Shown piece after piece: positions 14,321-21,901 of a DNA stretch of 39,764 nucleotides. A model generated the notes under the pieces. It was not told where the DNA came from, made no database searches, and saw nothing but the letters and a program-made list of their open reading frames with translations. Made by a program: the position numbers and the translations under genes. The stretch's first letter is position 1. Every line of letters starts with the position of its first letter. This stretch comes from Candidatus Doudnabacteria bacterium (GTDB lineage Bacteria; Patescibacteriota; Doudnabacteria; UBA920), in the NCBI GenBank assembly GCA_023245895.1, contig JAHFJJ010000004.1, forward strand, positions 26,714-66,477, written 5' to 3'.

Positions 14321-14746
14321 ATGATTCATCATCCTAAAATTAAAATTATGGCCTTTGGCACTTTTGACCTTTTGCACAAAGGGCATTTGGATTTTTTTAA
14401 ACAGGCGCGCCTCATAGCTAAGCGGCCTTATTTGATAGTATCAGTTGCGCGGGATGTTAACGTTAAACGAATAAAAGGCCGCCCCCCAAGTTTTACACAA
14501 TCGCAAAGGCTAAAAAAGGTTAAGGCTTGCAAGCTTGTGGATAAAGCCGTTTTAGGGGCAGCCAAAAACCACATCCCGCATATACTAAAAGAACATCCGT
14601 CAATTATAACCCTGGGCTATGATCAGGATGCTTATACTGACAATTTAAAGGAGGCTTTGAAAAAACAGGGCTTGGAAGTTAAAGTTGTTAGGCTAAAAAG
14701 CTTCAAGCCCCATATTTACAAAAGCAGCTTATTTGGTAAAAAATAG
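14321..14746 (+). CDS. Cytidylyltransferase-like nucleotidyltransferase (RibL/TagD type)
   Basis: 141 aa. GTFDLLHKGHLDFF (residues about 13-26) is the HxGH-type nucleotide-binding motif of the cytidylyltransferase superfamily; VSVARDVNVKRIKGRPP and ITLGYDQD match its later motifs. The pattern is closest to archaeal-type FAD synthase (RibL) and glycerol-3-phosphate cytidylyltransferase; I cannot separate these by eye. In the polysaccharide context a CDP-activated precursor is plausible, but in a CPR cell with few cofactor genes FAD synthesis is an equally good guess. It starts 3 nt after the flippase stop, so the genes are co-transcribed. Confidence 0.8.
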   Translation: MIHHPKIKIMAFGTFDLLHKGHLDFFKQARLIAKRPYLIVSVARDVNVKRIKGRPPSFTQSQRLKKVKACKLVDKAVLGAAKNHIPHILKEHPSIITLGYDQDAYTDNLKEALKKQGLEVKVVRLKSFKPHIYKSSLFGKK

Positions 14747-14761
14747 GCTGTGTGATATAAT
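14733..14761 (+). promoter_or_regulatory. Promoter of the 67-aa membrane-protein gene
   Basis: TTGGTA (14733-14738), a 17-nt spacer and a consensus TATAAT (14756-14761) lie over the end of the preceding gene, leaving a leader of about 35 nt. Confidence 0.65.
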
Positions 14762-14802
14762 ACCTCTACATTAAAGAATAATTAAGTAAGAAATAAAAAT
14801 AA

Positions 14803-15006
14803 ATGGCAAACAAAAATCAAAAATTTAACATAACTTTTTGGCAACTATTCACGCTCCTGGTTATTTCCATGGTGCTGGGGGGCGTAGTTTATAACTTTGC
14901 TTTTAACAACCAGTTGCAGGATGAAATCAACTCCACCAGCTTTCTTCCGCGTGTAAATAAGGAAACCACGAAAATCCCTTCAAAACCTGCACCTAAGAAA
15001 AAATAA
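14803..15006 (+). CDS. Small single-pass membrane protein (67 aa), unrecognised
   Basis: It has a polar start (MANKNQKFN), one hydrophobic helix (residues about 11-34, ending VLGGVVYNFAF), a short acidic stretch and a Lys/Pro-rich tail ending PAPKKK. By the positive-inside rule the basic tail is more likely cytoplasmic, but orientation is unsure. It has its own promoter and terminator and so is a single-gene unit between two glycan genes. No family recognised. Confidence 0.7.
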   Translation: MANKNQKFNITFWQLFTLLVISMVLGGVVYNFAFNNQLQDEINSTSFLPRVNKETTKIPSKPAPKKK

Positions 15007-15021
15007 CAGCTTAAACTTATA

Positions 15022-15057
15022 AATGGAGCTTTTGCTTAAGCAAAAGCTCCATTTTTT
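15022..15057 (+). terminator. Rho-independent terminator
   Basis: A perfect 14-bp stem (15022-15035 with 15040-15053), a TTAA loop and a T-run after it. It ends the 67-aa gene. Confidence 0.92.
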
Positions 15058-15061
15058 ATGC

Positions 15062-15067
15062 TACAAT
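15062..15067 (+). promoter_or_regulatory. -10 box giving a leaderless GT4 transcript
   Basis: TACAAT ends 6 nt before the ATG at 15074 and lies directly behind the preceding terminator. Transcription should start at the initiator codon. Confidence 0.55.
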
Positions 15068-15073
15068 TAAAAG

Positions 15074-16159
15074 ATGACCATTGGCATAGAAGCGGAAAGG
15101 GCGAATAATCCGGTTAAAACCGGCGTTGAGCACTACGCGAAACAGTTAATTTTGCATTTGGCGCGAATTGACAAAGCCAATTCTTATGTTTTGTATTTGC
15201 GGACCCGGCCAGAGGAGTGGCTTACAAGCCTACCGGCCAATTTCAAGCTCAAGGTTATGCCGTTCCCATTTTTTTGGACGCAAATTCGTATAAGCCTGGA
15301 GATGCTATTAAACCCGGTGGATGTCTTATTCATTCCGGCTTCGGCTTTGCCGCTGGTCCACCCAAAAAAATCAATAGTAACAATCCACGACTTGGCCTGG
15401 AAATTTTACCCGGAGTCGTTTACCCGGTTTATGAGGGATTTCCTGGAATGGTCAACGGGGTTCGCGGTTAAAAGAGCATGCAAAATTATTGCGGTTTCCA
15501 AAAGCACAAAGAACGACTTGGTAAAATTTTATAAGCTGGATGAAAGAAAAGTTGAAGTTGTGCATCATGGGTATGAGGATGCACAATTAACAATTAACAA
15601 TTTACAATTAACAATTCAACACAGCCTGCCGGAGAAATATGTCTTATTTTTGTCGACTCTCCAGCCAAGGAAAAATTTGGAGGGGCTGATTGATGCTTTT
15701 CGGCTTTTGAAAACAGAGGAGCAGGATTTGCCCCACAAGCTTGTTGTTGTGGGCAGGCCCGGCTGGAAGTACATGGATATTTTAAACAAGATTTCAAAGA
15801 ACAAGGATATAGTTGTTTACCTGAATCATGTAGCTGATGACGATCGCCTGGCAATTTTATCCAAAGCCGATTTGCTGGTCTTGCCAAGTTTTTATGAAGG
15901 CTTTGGCATGCAGATACTGGAAGCCTTTGCCGCCAATGTTCCGGTGGCGGTGTCTAAAATCTCCAGCATGCCCGAGGTGGCGGGGGAGGCGGCGGTTTAT
16001 TTTGACCCCACAGATACTGTTGAAGTCAAATCAGCCATGAAATCTGTCTTAACGGATAAGTCTTTGGCCGATAGCTTAAAAGAAAAAGGCAGACGGCGAC
16101 TAAAAGATTTTAGCTGGCAAAAATGCGCAGAGGAAACTTTAAAATTTTTAACTCTATAG
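15074..16159 (+). CDS. GT4 family glycosyltransferase
   Basis: 361 aa with the GT-B fold of the GT4 family: TGVEHYAKQLILHLAR near the start, VTIHDLAWKFYPE, AVSKSTKNDLVKFY, LFLSTLQPRKNLEGLIDAF and the donor-binding SFYEGFGMQILEAFA with its E-x7-E pattern. Such enzymes transfer a sugar from a nucleotide donor in the cytoplasm; donor and acceptor are not readable. Between the two GT-B domains is AQLTINNLQLTIQHS, encoded by iterated ACAATTA words like those of the intergenic spacers, and probably an insertion in the interdomain linker. The transcript appears leaderless. Confidence 0.88.
   Translation: MTIGIEAERANNPVKTGVEHYAKQLILHLARIDKANSYVLYLRTRPEEWLTSLPANFKLKVMPFPFFWTQIRISLEMLLNPVDVLFIPASALPLVHPKKSIVTIHDLAWKFYPESFTRFMRDFLEWSTGFAVKRACKIIAVSKSTKNDLVKFYKLDERKVEVVHHGYEDAQLTINNLQLTIQHSLPEKYVLFLSTLQPRKNLEGLIDAFRLLKTEEQDLPHKLVVVGRPGWKYMDILNKISKNKDIVVYLNHVADDDRLAILSKADLLVLPSFYEGFGMQILEAFAANVPVAVSKISSMPEVAGEAAVYFDPTDTVEVKSAMKSVLTDKSLADSLKEKGRRRLKDFSWQKCAEETLKFLTL
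15579..15620 (+). repeat. Iterated ACAATTA words inside the GT4 coding region
   Basis: Five or so copies of ACAATTA(A) in one orientation lie in frame and encode the AQLTINNLQLTIQ segment. They are the same words as in spacers 9 and 13 but without the inverse arm. Confidence 0.75.
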
Positions 16160-16163
16160 CCGT

Positions 16164-16322
16164 TGTGTCATTCCGAGCGATCCGCCTGCCTAAGGCAGGC
16201 GGACGAGCCGAGGAATCCCTTACATTTGATAAATCATCAGCGTTAAGGGATCCCCTTCGGCTTCGCTCAGGGCTTCGCCTAACACAGGCTCCCTCAGATG
16301 CATTCGGTCGATCGGGATGACA
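16164..16322. repeat. Composite GTGTCAT...GATGACAC palindromic element
   Basis: The left end GTGTCATTCCGAGCGATCCG is the inverse of the right end, which contains GGTCGATCGGGATGACAC. Inside are a TCCGCCTGCC-TAA-GGCAGGCGGA palindrome (16181-16203) and imperfect arms around GCCGAGGAATCCC and GGGATCCCCTTCGGC. GATGCATTCGG near the right end is shared with the element inside the 35646 gene. It fills the spacer before the Wzy-like gene. Confidence 0.75.
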
Positions 16323-16339
16323 CCAATCGTAATCTCACT

Positions 16340-17920
16340 ATGACCCAAGACCTGCTTTTAAAAATTAAAGAACTGCCGCGTTTAAAGCTGTTAATTATTA
16401 TTTTTACGGTTTGGCAGTACATTAGCATATTGGGTATTGCGGTTTTGAACTGGCCAAATTCGCTGGTCTGGTTGAATATGGGTTTGCTGCTGGCTTTTAT
16501 AGTTTTAAGCCCGGTGTATGAATCTCTTCTGCTTTTAATTTTATCCATACCTTTTTCTGTAGTTTTGCCCAATTCCCGTTTTGAATCCCTGCCCATGTGG
16601 AGAGTTTTGTACTTGGCGCTGTTTCTGGTTTGGATAATCCGCGACAAAAAATTCAGGTTCAACGACATCCATTTCCTGCCCTGGGATAAATACCTGGCGG
16701 GCTTTGCCCTGACCGGATTTTTTGTGGCCTTTTTTTTCGGCAGTTTCAAGTTGCAAGCGGCCAAGGAGGTATTTTTTTGGGCAAATATTTACTTTTTGTA
16801 CGTTGTGCTTATTAACACCTTAAGGGGCAAACAGCAAATTTTTGAAGTTATCCGCTGCTTAATTTGGTCTTTAACTATTATTGTAGCGCTGGGCTTTGCC
16901 CAGCTTTTTGGCACCTTGCTTACTGACTTAAGCACTTTTTGGGTGTATTGGGCGTCTAATGTAACTAAACTGTATTACGGCCCAAGCTTTGCCCAAGTGG
17001 CGCTTTATTCTAATTCCTGGTTTTCCTACAACGGCGCGACCGGCCTTAGGATGTTTTCCATAATGCCCGACTCGCAATCTTTTGCTTATATTTCTTTTTT
17101 TGGCCTGTGCCTGGGCACGGCCTTAACCAGGAGTGTTTTTAAGCATGTAAAAAAGTGGCTATGGTCTGGCGTCAGGTTCGCCGGCATGGCCGTAATCCTT
17201 TCCGGCACGCGCGCGGTTTGGGTGGGCATGGCCCTGCCTTTTTTTGCCGTGTTGCTGGCTTACTTTAAAAATTTCCAGCGGCATTTGGCAAAAAAATTCC
17301 TCTGGCCGTTTATTATTATTTTTGCCCTGTTCGCGGCTTCGCCAATAATTAACCAGGGGCTTGAGTATCTGCGCGTGGAAAAATTCCGGGAAGATTTCTT
17401 CCCCCGCCTTAGCAGTATTTACGACCTTAGGGAAAACTCCAACCGGGGCAGGATTGAAATGTGGAAGAACAGCGCCCTGTTTGCCTTAAACCACCCCTTG
17501 GGCGTTGGCTTCGCGAATTTTATAACGTCATTTACCCAAAATCCTTACTCCAAAAGCTACCAGGAGCTGGGCGCGGAAATTAATGAGCGCTACAACCTTC
17601 CTGCCAAGTATGTTTCGGCCCACAGCCTTTACCTGCAAGTTTTGGTTGAAACAGGCTTTATAGGTTTTGGCCTGTTCGCCATGTTCTGGTTCTGTGTTAT
17701 TAAATATTTTTGGCGGTTCGTCCGGCATTACTCCAAAGTCGACGATTTTTTAATTTATTTTGTCGCCCAGGCCCTCTTGGTGGTTTTTTGGATTCTGGCC
17801 GCCTCAGTTTTTGACATTACATTGCTCAACGATAAAGTCTTAATGTTCTTTTTTATAGATATTGGCATTGCTGGGTTGATTGTAAAACGCTATCAGGAAT
17901 ATGAAGTAGAGGAGCAATAA
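16340..17920 (+). CDS. O-antigen polymerase/ligase-like (Wzy/WaaL) membrane protein
   Basis: 526 aa with about 11-12 hydrophobic helices and a large external loop before the last helices. The loop region carries the Wzy_C-family signature: SGTRAVWVGMALPF, NRGRIEMWKNSALFALNHP-LGVGFANF, and SAHSLYLQVLVETGFIGF with the conserved His. Established: such proteins polymerise or ligate lipid-linked glycans at the outer face of the membrane. It fits with the flippase and glycosyltransferases around it. I chose the ATG at 16340 because the 14 codons upstream of it lie within the palindromic element; a start at 16298 would put repeat DNA at the N-terminus. Confidence 0.85.
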   Translation: MTQDLLLKIKELPRLKLLIIIFTVWQYISILGIAVLNWPNSLVWLNMGLLLAFIVLSPVYESLLLLILSIPFSVVLPNSRFESLPMWRVLYLALFLVWIIRDKKFRFNDIHFLPWDKYLAGFALTGFFVAFFFGSFKLQAAKEVFFWANIYFLYVVLINTLRGKQQIFEVIRCLIWSLTIIVALGFAQLFGTLLTDLSTFWVYWASNVTKLYYGPSFAQVALYSNSWFSYNGATGLRMFSIMPDSQSFAYISFFGLCLGTALTRSVFKHVKKWLWSGVRFAGMAVILSGTRAVWVGMALPFFAVLLAYFKNFQRHLAKKFLWPFIIIFALFAASPIINQGLEYLRVEKFREDFFPRLSSIYDLRENSNRGRIEMWKNSALFALNHPLGVGFANFITSFTQNPYSKSYQELGAEINERYNLPAKYVSAHSLYLQVLVETGFIGFGLFAMFWFCVIKYFWRFVRHYSKVDDFLIYFVAQALLVVFWILAASVFDITLLNDKVLMFFFIDIGIAGLIVKRYQEYEVEEQ

Positions 17921-17983
17921 TTGATAACTATTAACAACTTCGAGGGTTTAAAAGTTATAAATTATCAATTCACAATTATCAGT
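17919..17983. repeat. Iterated-word inverted-repeat spacer 3 (TTGATAACTA words)
   Basis: AATTGATAA (17919-17927) pairs with TTATCAATT (17962-17970), with further ATAACTATTAACAACTT / AAAGTTATAAATTATC complementarity. It begins within the preceding stop codon and ends 1-2 nt before the next ATG. Confidence 0.8.
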
Positions 17984-17984
17984 T

Positions 17985-18980
17985 ATGTCCCAAGTCACCA
18001 TTGTCCAAGTAATCTACAATTCCAAAAGGTTCATTGAGCCGGTTTTTTCCGGTATTTTTCGGCAGACTTTTAAGGATTTTAATGTGGTTGCGGTTATTTC
18101 CGGCAATGATGACGGCGGTAAAGAACTGTTAATGGGAAAGTTCCCGCAAGTGGAAGTAATAGACCCGGGCTATAACATTGGCTTTGCAGGGGGGCATAAT
18201 TTGGTTTTTTCAAAATATAATTCGGAATTTTTTCAGCTGGTGAATCCTGACTTAATAATGGAGCCGAACTATATAGAGGAGATGCTTAAAGTTTTTAATG
18301 ATGAAAAAGTAGCTGGCGCGACGGGCAAACTTTACCAAGCTGATATTACAAGGGGAATCCTTGCGCTGCACAAGGATTCCCCTTGTACTCTTGATACGAC
18401 TGGTGTAAACATCAGCAAGTCCGGCAGGGCCAGGGACAGAGGACAGCATGAGGAGGATAAGCATCAGTACGACGCTTTAGTGGTAGTTGATGGTGTATCA
18501 GGCGCAGGAGCAATGTACAGGCGGGCAGCTTTAGAAAATATCAAATATCAAGTATCAAATATCAAAAACGAATATTTTGATGAAGATTTCCATAGTTACT
18601 GGGAAGACGTAGACTTGAGCTGGCGGATGGCCAATGCAGGCTGGAAAAATGTTTTTGTGCCATCGGCTATTGCTTACCATGGCCGTACGGCAGGCTCCAG
18701 TAAAAGTGGATATGGCGATGTTTCAGGATTCATTGCGCATCATAGAAAACTTTCGCCCCGCATTCGGCAATTGAATTACCAAAACCATATTTTTATGTAT
18801 GTAAAAAATTCCCCTTGGTTTTACCCACAATTTTTTGTCCGCGAATTTTTTATGTTCATCTATATTTTAATTTTTGAAACCGCAACACTAAAAGTTTTGC
18901 CGGAAATGTTTAAATTATTGTCGAAGATGTTTAAAAAAAGAAGATTAATAAATACTACTATAACACACGGCCGTGTATGA
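17985..18980 (+). CDS. GT2 family glycosyltransferase (rhamnosyltransferase-like)
   Basis: 331 aa. The GT-A core starts at VTIVQVIYNSKRFIEPV; NIGFAGGHN and LVNPDL (the DxD equivalent is NPD) are typical of the WcaA/rhamnosyltransferase group, and DEDFHSYWEDVDLSWRMANAG holds the ED-x-D-x-x-x-R acceptor motif. A C-terminal hydrophobic region probably anchors it to the membrane. Two odd stretches interrupt the acceptor domain: TRGILALHKDSP, encoded by a perfect 16-bp hairpin (18348-18386), and KYQVSNIKNEY, encoded by iterated AAATATCA words (18537-18572). Both look like in-frame insertions. It ends in TGA. Confidence 0.85.
   Translation: MSQVTIVQVIYNSKRFIEPVFSGIFRQTFKDFNVVAVISGNDDGGKELLMGKFPQVEVIDPGYNIGFAGGHNLVFSKYNSEFFQLVNPDLIMEPNYIEEMLKVFNDEKVAGATGKLYQADITRGILALHKDSPCTLDTTGVNISKSGRARDRGQHEEDKHQYDALVVVDGVSGAGAMYRRAALENIKYQVSNIKNEYFDEDFHSYWEDVDLSWRMANAGWKNVFVPSAIAYHGRTAGSSKSGYGDVSGFIAHHRKLSPRIRQLNYQNHIFMYVKNSPWFYPQFFVREFFMFIYILIFETATLKVLPEMFKLLSKMFKKRRLINTTITHGRV
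18348..18386. repeat. Perfect 16-bp inverted repeat inside the GT2 gene
   Basis: ACAAGGGGAATCCTTG (18348-18363) and its exact inverse (18371-18386) are separated by 7 nt. It has the shape of a terminator without a T-tract, inside coding sequence, and encodes part of TRGILALHKDSPC. Confidence 0.85.
18537..18572 (+). repeat. Iterated AAATATCA words inside the GT2 gene
   Basis: Four near copies of AAATATCA(A/G) run in one orientation in the coding region. They match the words of spacers 2 and 14. Confidence 0.7.
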
Positions 18981-19008
18981 TAGTAGTAAAGTGCGATTAA
19001 AAAAATAA

Positions 19009-19072
19009 GGCGTTATCCTAAGTGAAGCTAAGGATCTTTAAAGTGATCGTTTACTTCTTTCAGAATGACGCC
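19009..19072. repeat. GGCGTTAT...AATGACGCC palindromic element
   Basis: The left end GGCGTTATCCTAAGTGAAG is the approximate inverse of the right end TTACTTCTTTCAGAATGACGCC (shown as its outer halves TTACTTC and AATGACGCC). It resembles the GTCATTC-type elements at 16164 and 20310. It lies in the 445-bp gap between two GT2 genes. Confidence 0.65.
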
Positions 19073-19181
19073 TGGGACTAGCCAACTTAAGCGGGGACTT
19101 CTTCAATTATGAAGCAGGGTGTCTGTTGAAGCTCGGCTTGAGTGATCTGAATTGGCTCTGCGATCCCCACAGTCTTTGTCT

Positions 19182-19379
19182 CTATGTAGATAAACGCCCC
19201 CTAGGTGTAGTAAATCCGCAGAAGACAATTGTCCCATAGGGAACAGATCGCCCGTCGAAGGGGTCGATAGAAGTCCAAGAGGACGGCTCGCGCATTCCGT
19301 CAAACAACCGTAAGGCAAATCTTCTACCGTCCGAATACCACCCAAGAACCTCCGCTTTTTTAGTTTTCTGCAATTCCAT
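19182..19379 (-). CDS. Small hypothetical protein (65 aa) in reverse orientation between two GT2 genes
   Basis: On the reverse strand the ATG at 19379 has a GGAGG 5 nt upstream, a clear Shine-Dalgarno. A TTGACT/TTAGAT pair (about 19439-19412, 16-nt spacing) could be its promoter and overlaps the start of the forward GT2 gene. The protein begins MELQKTKKAEVLGWYSDGRR, has no membrane segment and is rich in aromatic residues and Gly (RSVPYGTIVFCGFTTP), suggesting a small beta-rich domain. An in-frame upstream ATG would give 92 aa but overlaps the GT2 gene. No family recognised. The opposite orientation within a forward cluster suggests a separately acquired gene. Confidence 0.5.
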   Translation of the reverse strand: MELQKTKKAEVLGWYSDGRRFALRLFDGMREPSSWTSIDPFDGRSVPYGTIVFCGFTTPRGRLST

Positions 19380-19425
19380 TATGTCCTCCGATCCCGATTC
19401 CGAATAACTCAATCTAACCATTTTT

Positions 19426-20301
19426 ATGCAAAAAGTCAATCCCGACTTATCCGTAATCATCCTGTCTTATAAATCCAAGGAGCACTTAAAAGCCTTGCTC
19501 CCTAGTGTTTTTGCGTCGACAAAAAAATATACTTACGAAGTTGTTGTGGTGGATAACGACTCGCGGGACGGCACGGCGGAGGCAATTGAAAGTTTGTTGC
19601 CGTCTATTCCGAATTTGAAACTAATCAGGAATAAAAATAATGGATTTGCGGCCGGTAATAATATTGGAATTAAGGCATCATCGGGGAAATACATTCTTCT
19701 CCTAAATCCTGACACCAAAGTTAAGCCCGATACTTTTGAGGTTATGCTGGACATTATGGAAAACCGTCCTCAAGTTGGGATCAGCGGTTGTAAAATAATC
19801 AAGCCTGACGGCAAACTGGATTTAGCCTGCAGAAGAAGATTCCCAAACCCTTGGAACAGTTTTAAAAGGCTATTTTTGTTAAGCAATAAAGATTACAACT
19901 ATACAAACATCAGCGAGGACCAAGAGATAGAAGTAGACAGCGTGGTCGGCGCGTTTTTGCTTATTAGGAAATCGGTTATTGATAAAATCGGCTTGCTCGA
20001 TGAAAGTTTTTTTATGTACGGAGAGGATTTGGACTGGTGCTGGCGGTGTAAGGAGACTGGTTTAAAAGTTTTGTACTATCCAAAAACTTTTATTACCCAT
20101 TATAAAGGCTCCTCTTCCGCTAAAGTCCCTTTTAAGGCTTTAAAATGGTTCCATGATTCCATGTGGATTTTTTATACAAAGCACTACGCCTCCAAATACC
20201 CAAAAGTTTTTAGTTGGCTGGTATTTTTAGCGGTTTACCTGCGTTTAAGTATTTTAGTTATCATCAATTTGTTTAAGTCAAAGCCGGTTGTAAGTAAATA
20301 G
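19426..20301 (+). CDS. GT2 family glycosyltransferase
   Basis: 291 aa. LSVIILSYKSKEHLKALLPS opens the GT-A domain; VVVDNDSRDGT, NNGFAAGNNIGI, LLLNPDTKV (DxD position) and FFMYGEDLDWCWRCKETG (ED-x-D acceptor motif) are all present, the pattern of the rhamnosyl/galactofuranosyl GT2 group. A C-terminal hydrophobic helix (about residues 262-282) likely tethers it to the membrane. It follows another GT2 in the same cluster, so the two probably add successive sugars. No Shine-Dalgarno; the start lies within an AT-rich stretch. Confidence 0.88.
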   Translation: MQKVNPDLSVIILSYKSKEHLKALLPSVFASTKKYTYEVVVVDNDSRDGTAEAIESLLPSIPNLKLIRNKNNGFAAGNNIGIKASSGKYILLLNPDTKVKPDTFEVMLDIMENRPQVGISGCKIIKPDGKLDLACRRRFPNPWNSFKRLFLLSNKDYNYTNISEDQEIEVDSVVGAFLLIRKSVIDKIGLLDESFFMYGEDLDWCWRCKETGLKVLYYPKTFITHYKGSSSAKVPFKALKWFHDSMWIFYTKHYASKYPKVFSWLVFLAVYLRLSILVIINLFKSKPVVSK

Positions 20302-20309
20302 GGGGTATG

Positions 20310-20400
20310 TGTGTCATTGCGAGTGCACCCGAAGCAATCTAATAACCAAAATAAAGAGATCCTTCGCCTCATGCACCCCTCAGGACGCCGCCAGGGTCGG
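20310..20400. repeat. Degenerate GTCATTGCGAG-type repeat
   Basis: GTGTGTCATTGCGAGTGCAC and CCGAAGCAATCT, then GAGATCCTTCGCC and CCTCAGGA, form an eroded palindromic element of the same broad type as at 16164 and 19009. No gene is seen here. Confidence 0.55.
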
Positions 20401-20427
20401 AGATTTAGCTTTTGGCAAATTTTCTGT

Positions 20428-20563
20428 TATAATGTTAGGACATAATTAAATAAAAAATCATGGACCCCGTTAGAAGTTCTTTTGTTCTTCTTGCAACGGG
20501 ATAAGTTTTAGTTCTATAAAAAACTTTAAACGATCACAAACTTATGAATACTTCTAACGGGGT
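20428..20563 (+). promoter_or_regulatory. Leader with long-range pairing to the first codons of the S41 protease gene
   Basis: TATAAT (20428-20433) is the -10 box. ACCCCGTTAGAAGT (20464-20477), inside a tiny leader ORF, is an exact 14-nt complement of ACTTCTAACGGGGT (20550-20563), which begins 6 nt after the first base of the main ATG and encodes part of NTSNGV. The same plan precedes the SIMPL-domain gene at 32782. Pairing would fold the start region into a stem; translation of the leader would open it. The regulatory role is inferred. Confidence 0.6.
20460..20504 (+). CDS. Leader peptide ORF (14 aa, MDPVRSSFVLLATG)
   Basis: An ATG-TAA frame of 14 codons lies 26 nt after the -10 box and 39 nt before the S41 protease start. 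Its first six residues nearly match the leader ORF at 32716 (MDPIRS). It has no Shine-Dalgarno, so translation is unproven. Its codons 2-6 supply the left arm of the stem with the main gene. Confidence 0.35.
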   Translation: MDPVRSSFVLLATG

Positions 20564-21821
20564 GGATTCGCAAGAAAATCAGGTGCCAAATCCGGTTCCT
20601 CAAAAGCCCCACAGCTATTTTGTCAAAGGCGTGAGCTTTTTGCTTTTAATAATAATCGCTTATTCCCTGGGCTACCAAAGCGGCCGCAAAGGCTTTATTT
20701 TTAACCCAAAAAGTTTTCAGGTCATAAACCAAAATGAGGCGCCGGCCAGCGTGGATTACAACCTGCTTTGGGAAGCTATTAAGACTTTAAATGAAAAATA
20801 TATAGACAAGCCGCTGGACCAGCAGAAAATTTTATACGGAGCGGTAAAAGGCGCTATTGATTCCGTAGGCGACCCGTATACCGCTTTTTTCCAGCCGAAA
20901 GATTTGCAGAACTTCCAGACCCAGCTTAAGGGCAGCTTTAGCGGCATTGGCGCTGAAGTCGGGAAAAAGAATGACGCTATTGTAATTATCGCCCCGCTGG
21001 AAGAGACTCCGGCCAAACGCGCCGGCATTTTAGCGGGAGATATTATTGTCCAGGTAGACGGGCAGTCCACAGCCGGCTGGTCGGTTGACCAGGCAGTGGA
21101 AAAAATCCGCGGCGCTAAAGGCACAAAAGTGACTTTGAACATTTACAGAAACGGCAAGGACAAGCCTTTTGACGTTACTATGGTCAGGGATACAATTTTG
21201 GTAAAGAGCGTTAAGTGGAAGTTTAAAGAAGTAGAGGACAACGGCCGGAAAAAGACTGTTGCGATTATCAATTTAAGCGAATTCGGCGATGATAGCCGCG
21301 TCTTGTTTAACCAGGCGGTTAACGAAGCGCTGGCTAAAAATTCCAGCGGAATAGTTTTGGATTTGCGCAATAACCCGGGCGGGTATTTGCAGACAGCGGT
21401 AGACATTGCTTCCAACTGGGTAAAGGCCGGCGACCTTGTGGTTTCCGAGGACCACAGCGACGGCACCAGCGAAAAATACAAAGGCCAAGGCAATCCAAGG
21501 CTTAACGGCATTAAAACAATCGTACTTATAAACGGCGGTTCGGCATCGGCCGCGGAAATTCTTTCAGGCGCGCTCCATGACCACAAGCTTGCCCAGCTTT
21601 TGGGAGAAAAAAGTTTTGGCAAAGGCAGTGTCCAGGAGCTTATAGATTTACCCGGCAACACCGCGGTTAAAGTTACCATTGCCAAATGGGTTACTCCCGG
21701 CGGCGTTAACTTAAACCACAACGGCCTGGACCCGGACATTGTAGTCAAACTCACAGAAGATGATATAAACGCTGGCAAAGACCCGCAGATGGATGCCGCG
21801 CTTAAAGAGGTAGTTAAGTAA
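20544..21821 (+). CDS. S41-family C-terminal processing peptidase (CtpA/Prc type)
   Basis: 425 aa. A polar start is followed by a membrane helix (about residues 28-45, VSFLLLIIIAYSLGY), then the helical ELYxxxxxxL-type region, a PDZ domain (about 125-215, with GAEVGKKNDAIVIIAPLEE and AGILAGDIIVQVDG) and the S41 catalytic core. The Ser/Lys dyad is visible: Ser335 in GGSASAAEI and Lys360 in FGKG, 25 residues apart as in known CtpA enzymes. Established: it cleaves exported or membrane proteins near their C-termini. It is anchored in the membrane with the active part outside. Expression may be controlled by the leader stem described at 20428-20563. An iterated-word spacer separates it from alaS. 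Confidence 0.92.
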   Translation: MNTSNGVDSQENQVPNPVPQKPHSYFVKGVSFLLLIIIAYSLGYQSGRKGFIFNPKSFQVINQNEAPASVDYNLLWEAIKTLNEKYIDKPLDQQKILYGAVKGAIDSVGDPYTAFFQPKDLQNFQTQLKGSFSGIGAEVGKKNDAIVIIAPLEETPAKRAGILAGDIIVQVDGQSTAGWSVDQAVEKIRGAKGTKVTLNIYRNGKDKPFDVTMVRDTILVKSVKWKFKEVEDNGRKKTVAIINLSEFGDDSRVLFNQAVNEALAKNSSGIVLDLRNNPGGYLQTAVDIASNWVKAGDLVVSEDHSDGTSEKYKGQGNPRLNGIKTIVLINGGSASAAEILSGALHDHKLAQLLGEKSFGKGSVQELIDLPGNTAVKVTIAKWVTPGGVNLNHNGLDPDIVVKLTEDDINAGKDPQMDAALKEVVK

Positions 21822-21827
21822 CAGTCT

Positions 21828-21901
21828 ATCTCAATTATATTTCAAAGTATTTCTACTTTATTTCGGAAATATATTGAAACATATTGAAATAAAGTAGAAA
21901 T
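21828..21901. repeat. Iterated-word inverted-repeat spacer 4 (ATTTCTACTTTATTTC words)
   Basis: ATTTCTACTTTATTTC (21849-21864) and its exact 16-nt inverse (21886-21901) frame further ATATTGAAA words. The right arm ends on the base directly before the alaS ATG. Confidence 0.92.

Noticed and set aside
16298-16339. Extended N-terminus for the Wzy-like protein
   Set aside because: These codons lie inside the palindromic element; the ATG at 16340 gives a normal N-terminus.
19103-19345. A second reverse-strand frame overlapping the 65-aa gene
   Set aside because: It has no ribosome binding site and overlaps the better-supported frame.
20460-20504. Treating the leader stem as an anti-Shine-Dalgarno element
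   Set aside because: The ACCCCGTTAGA segment does not match the 16S 3' end, and no Shine-Dalgarno is present to mask; the pairing partner is in the main coding sequence.
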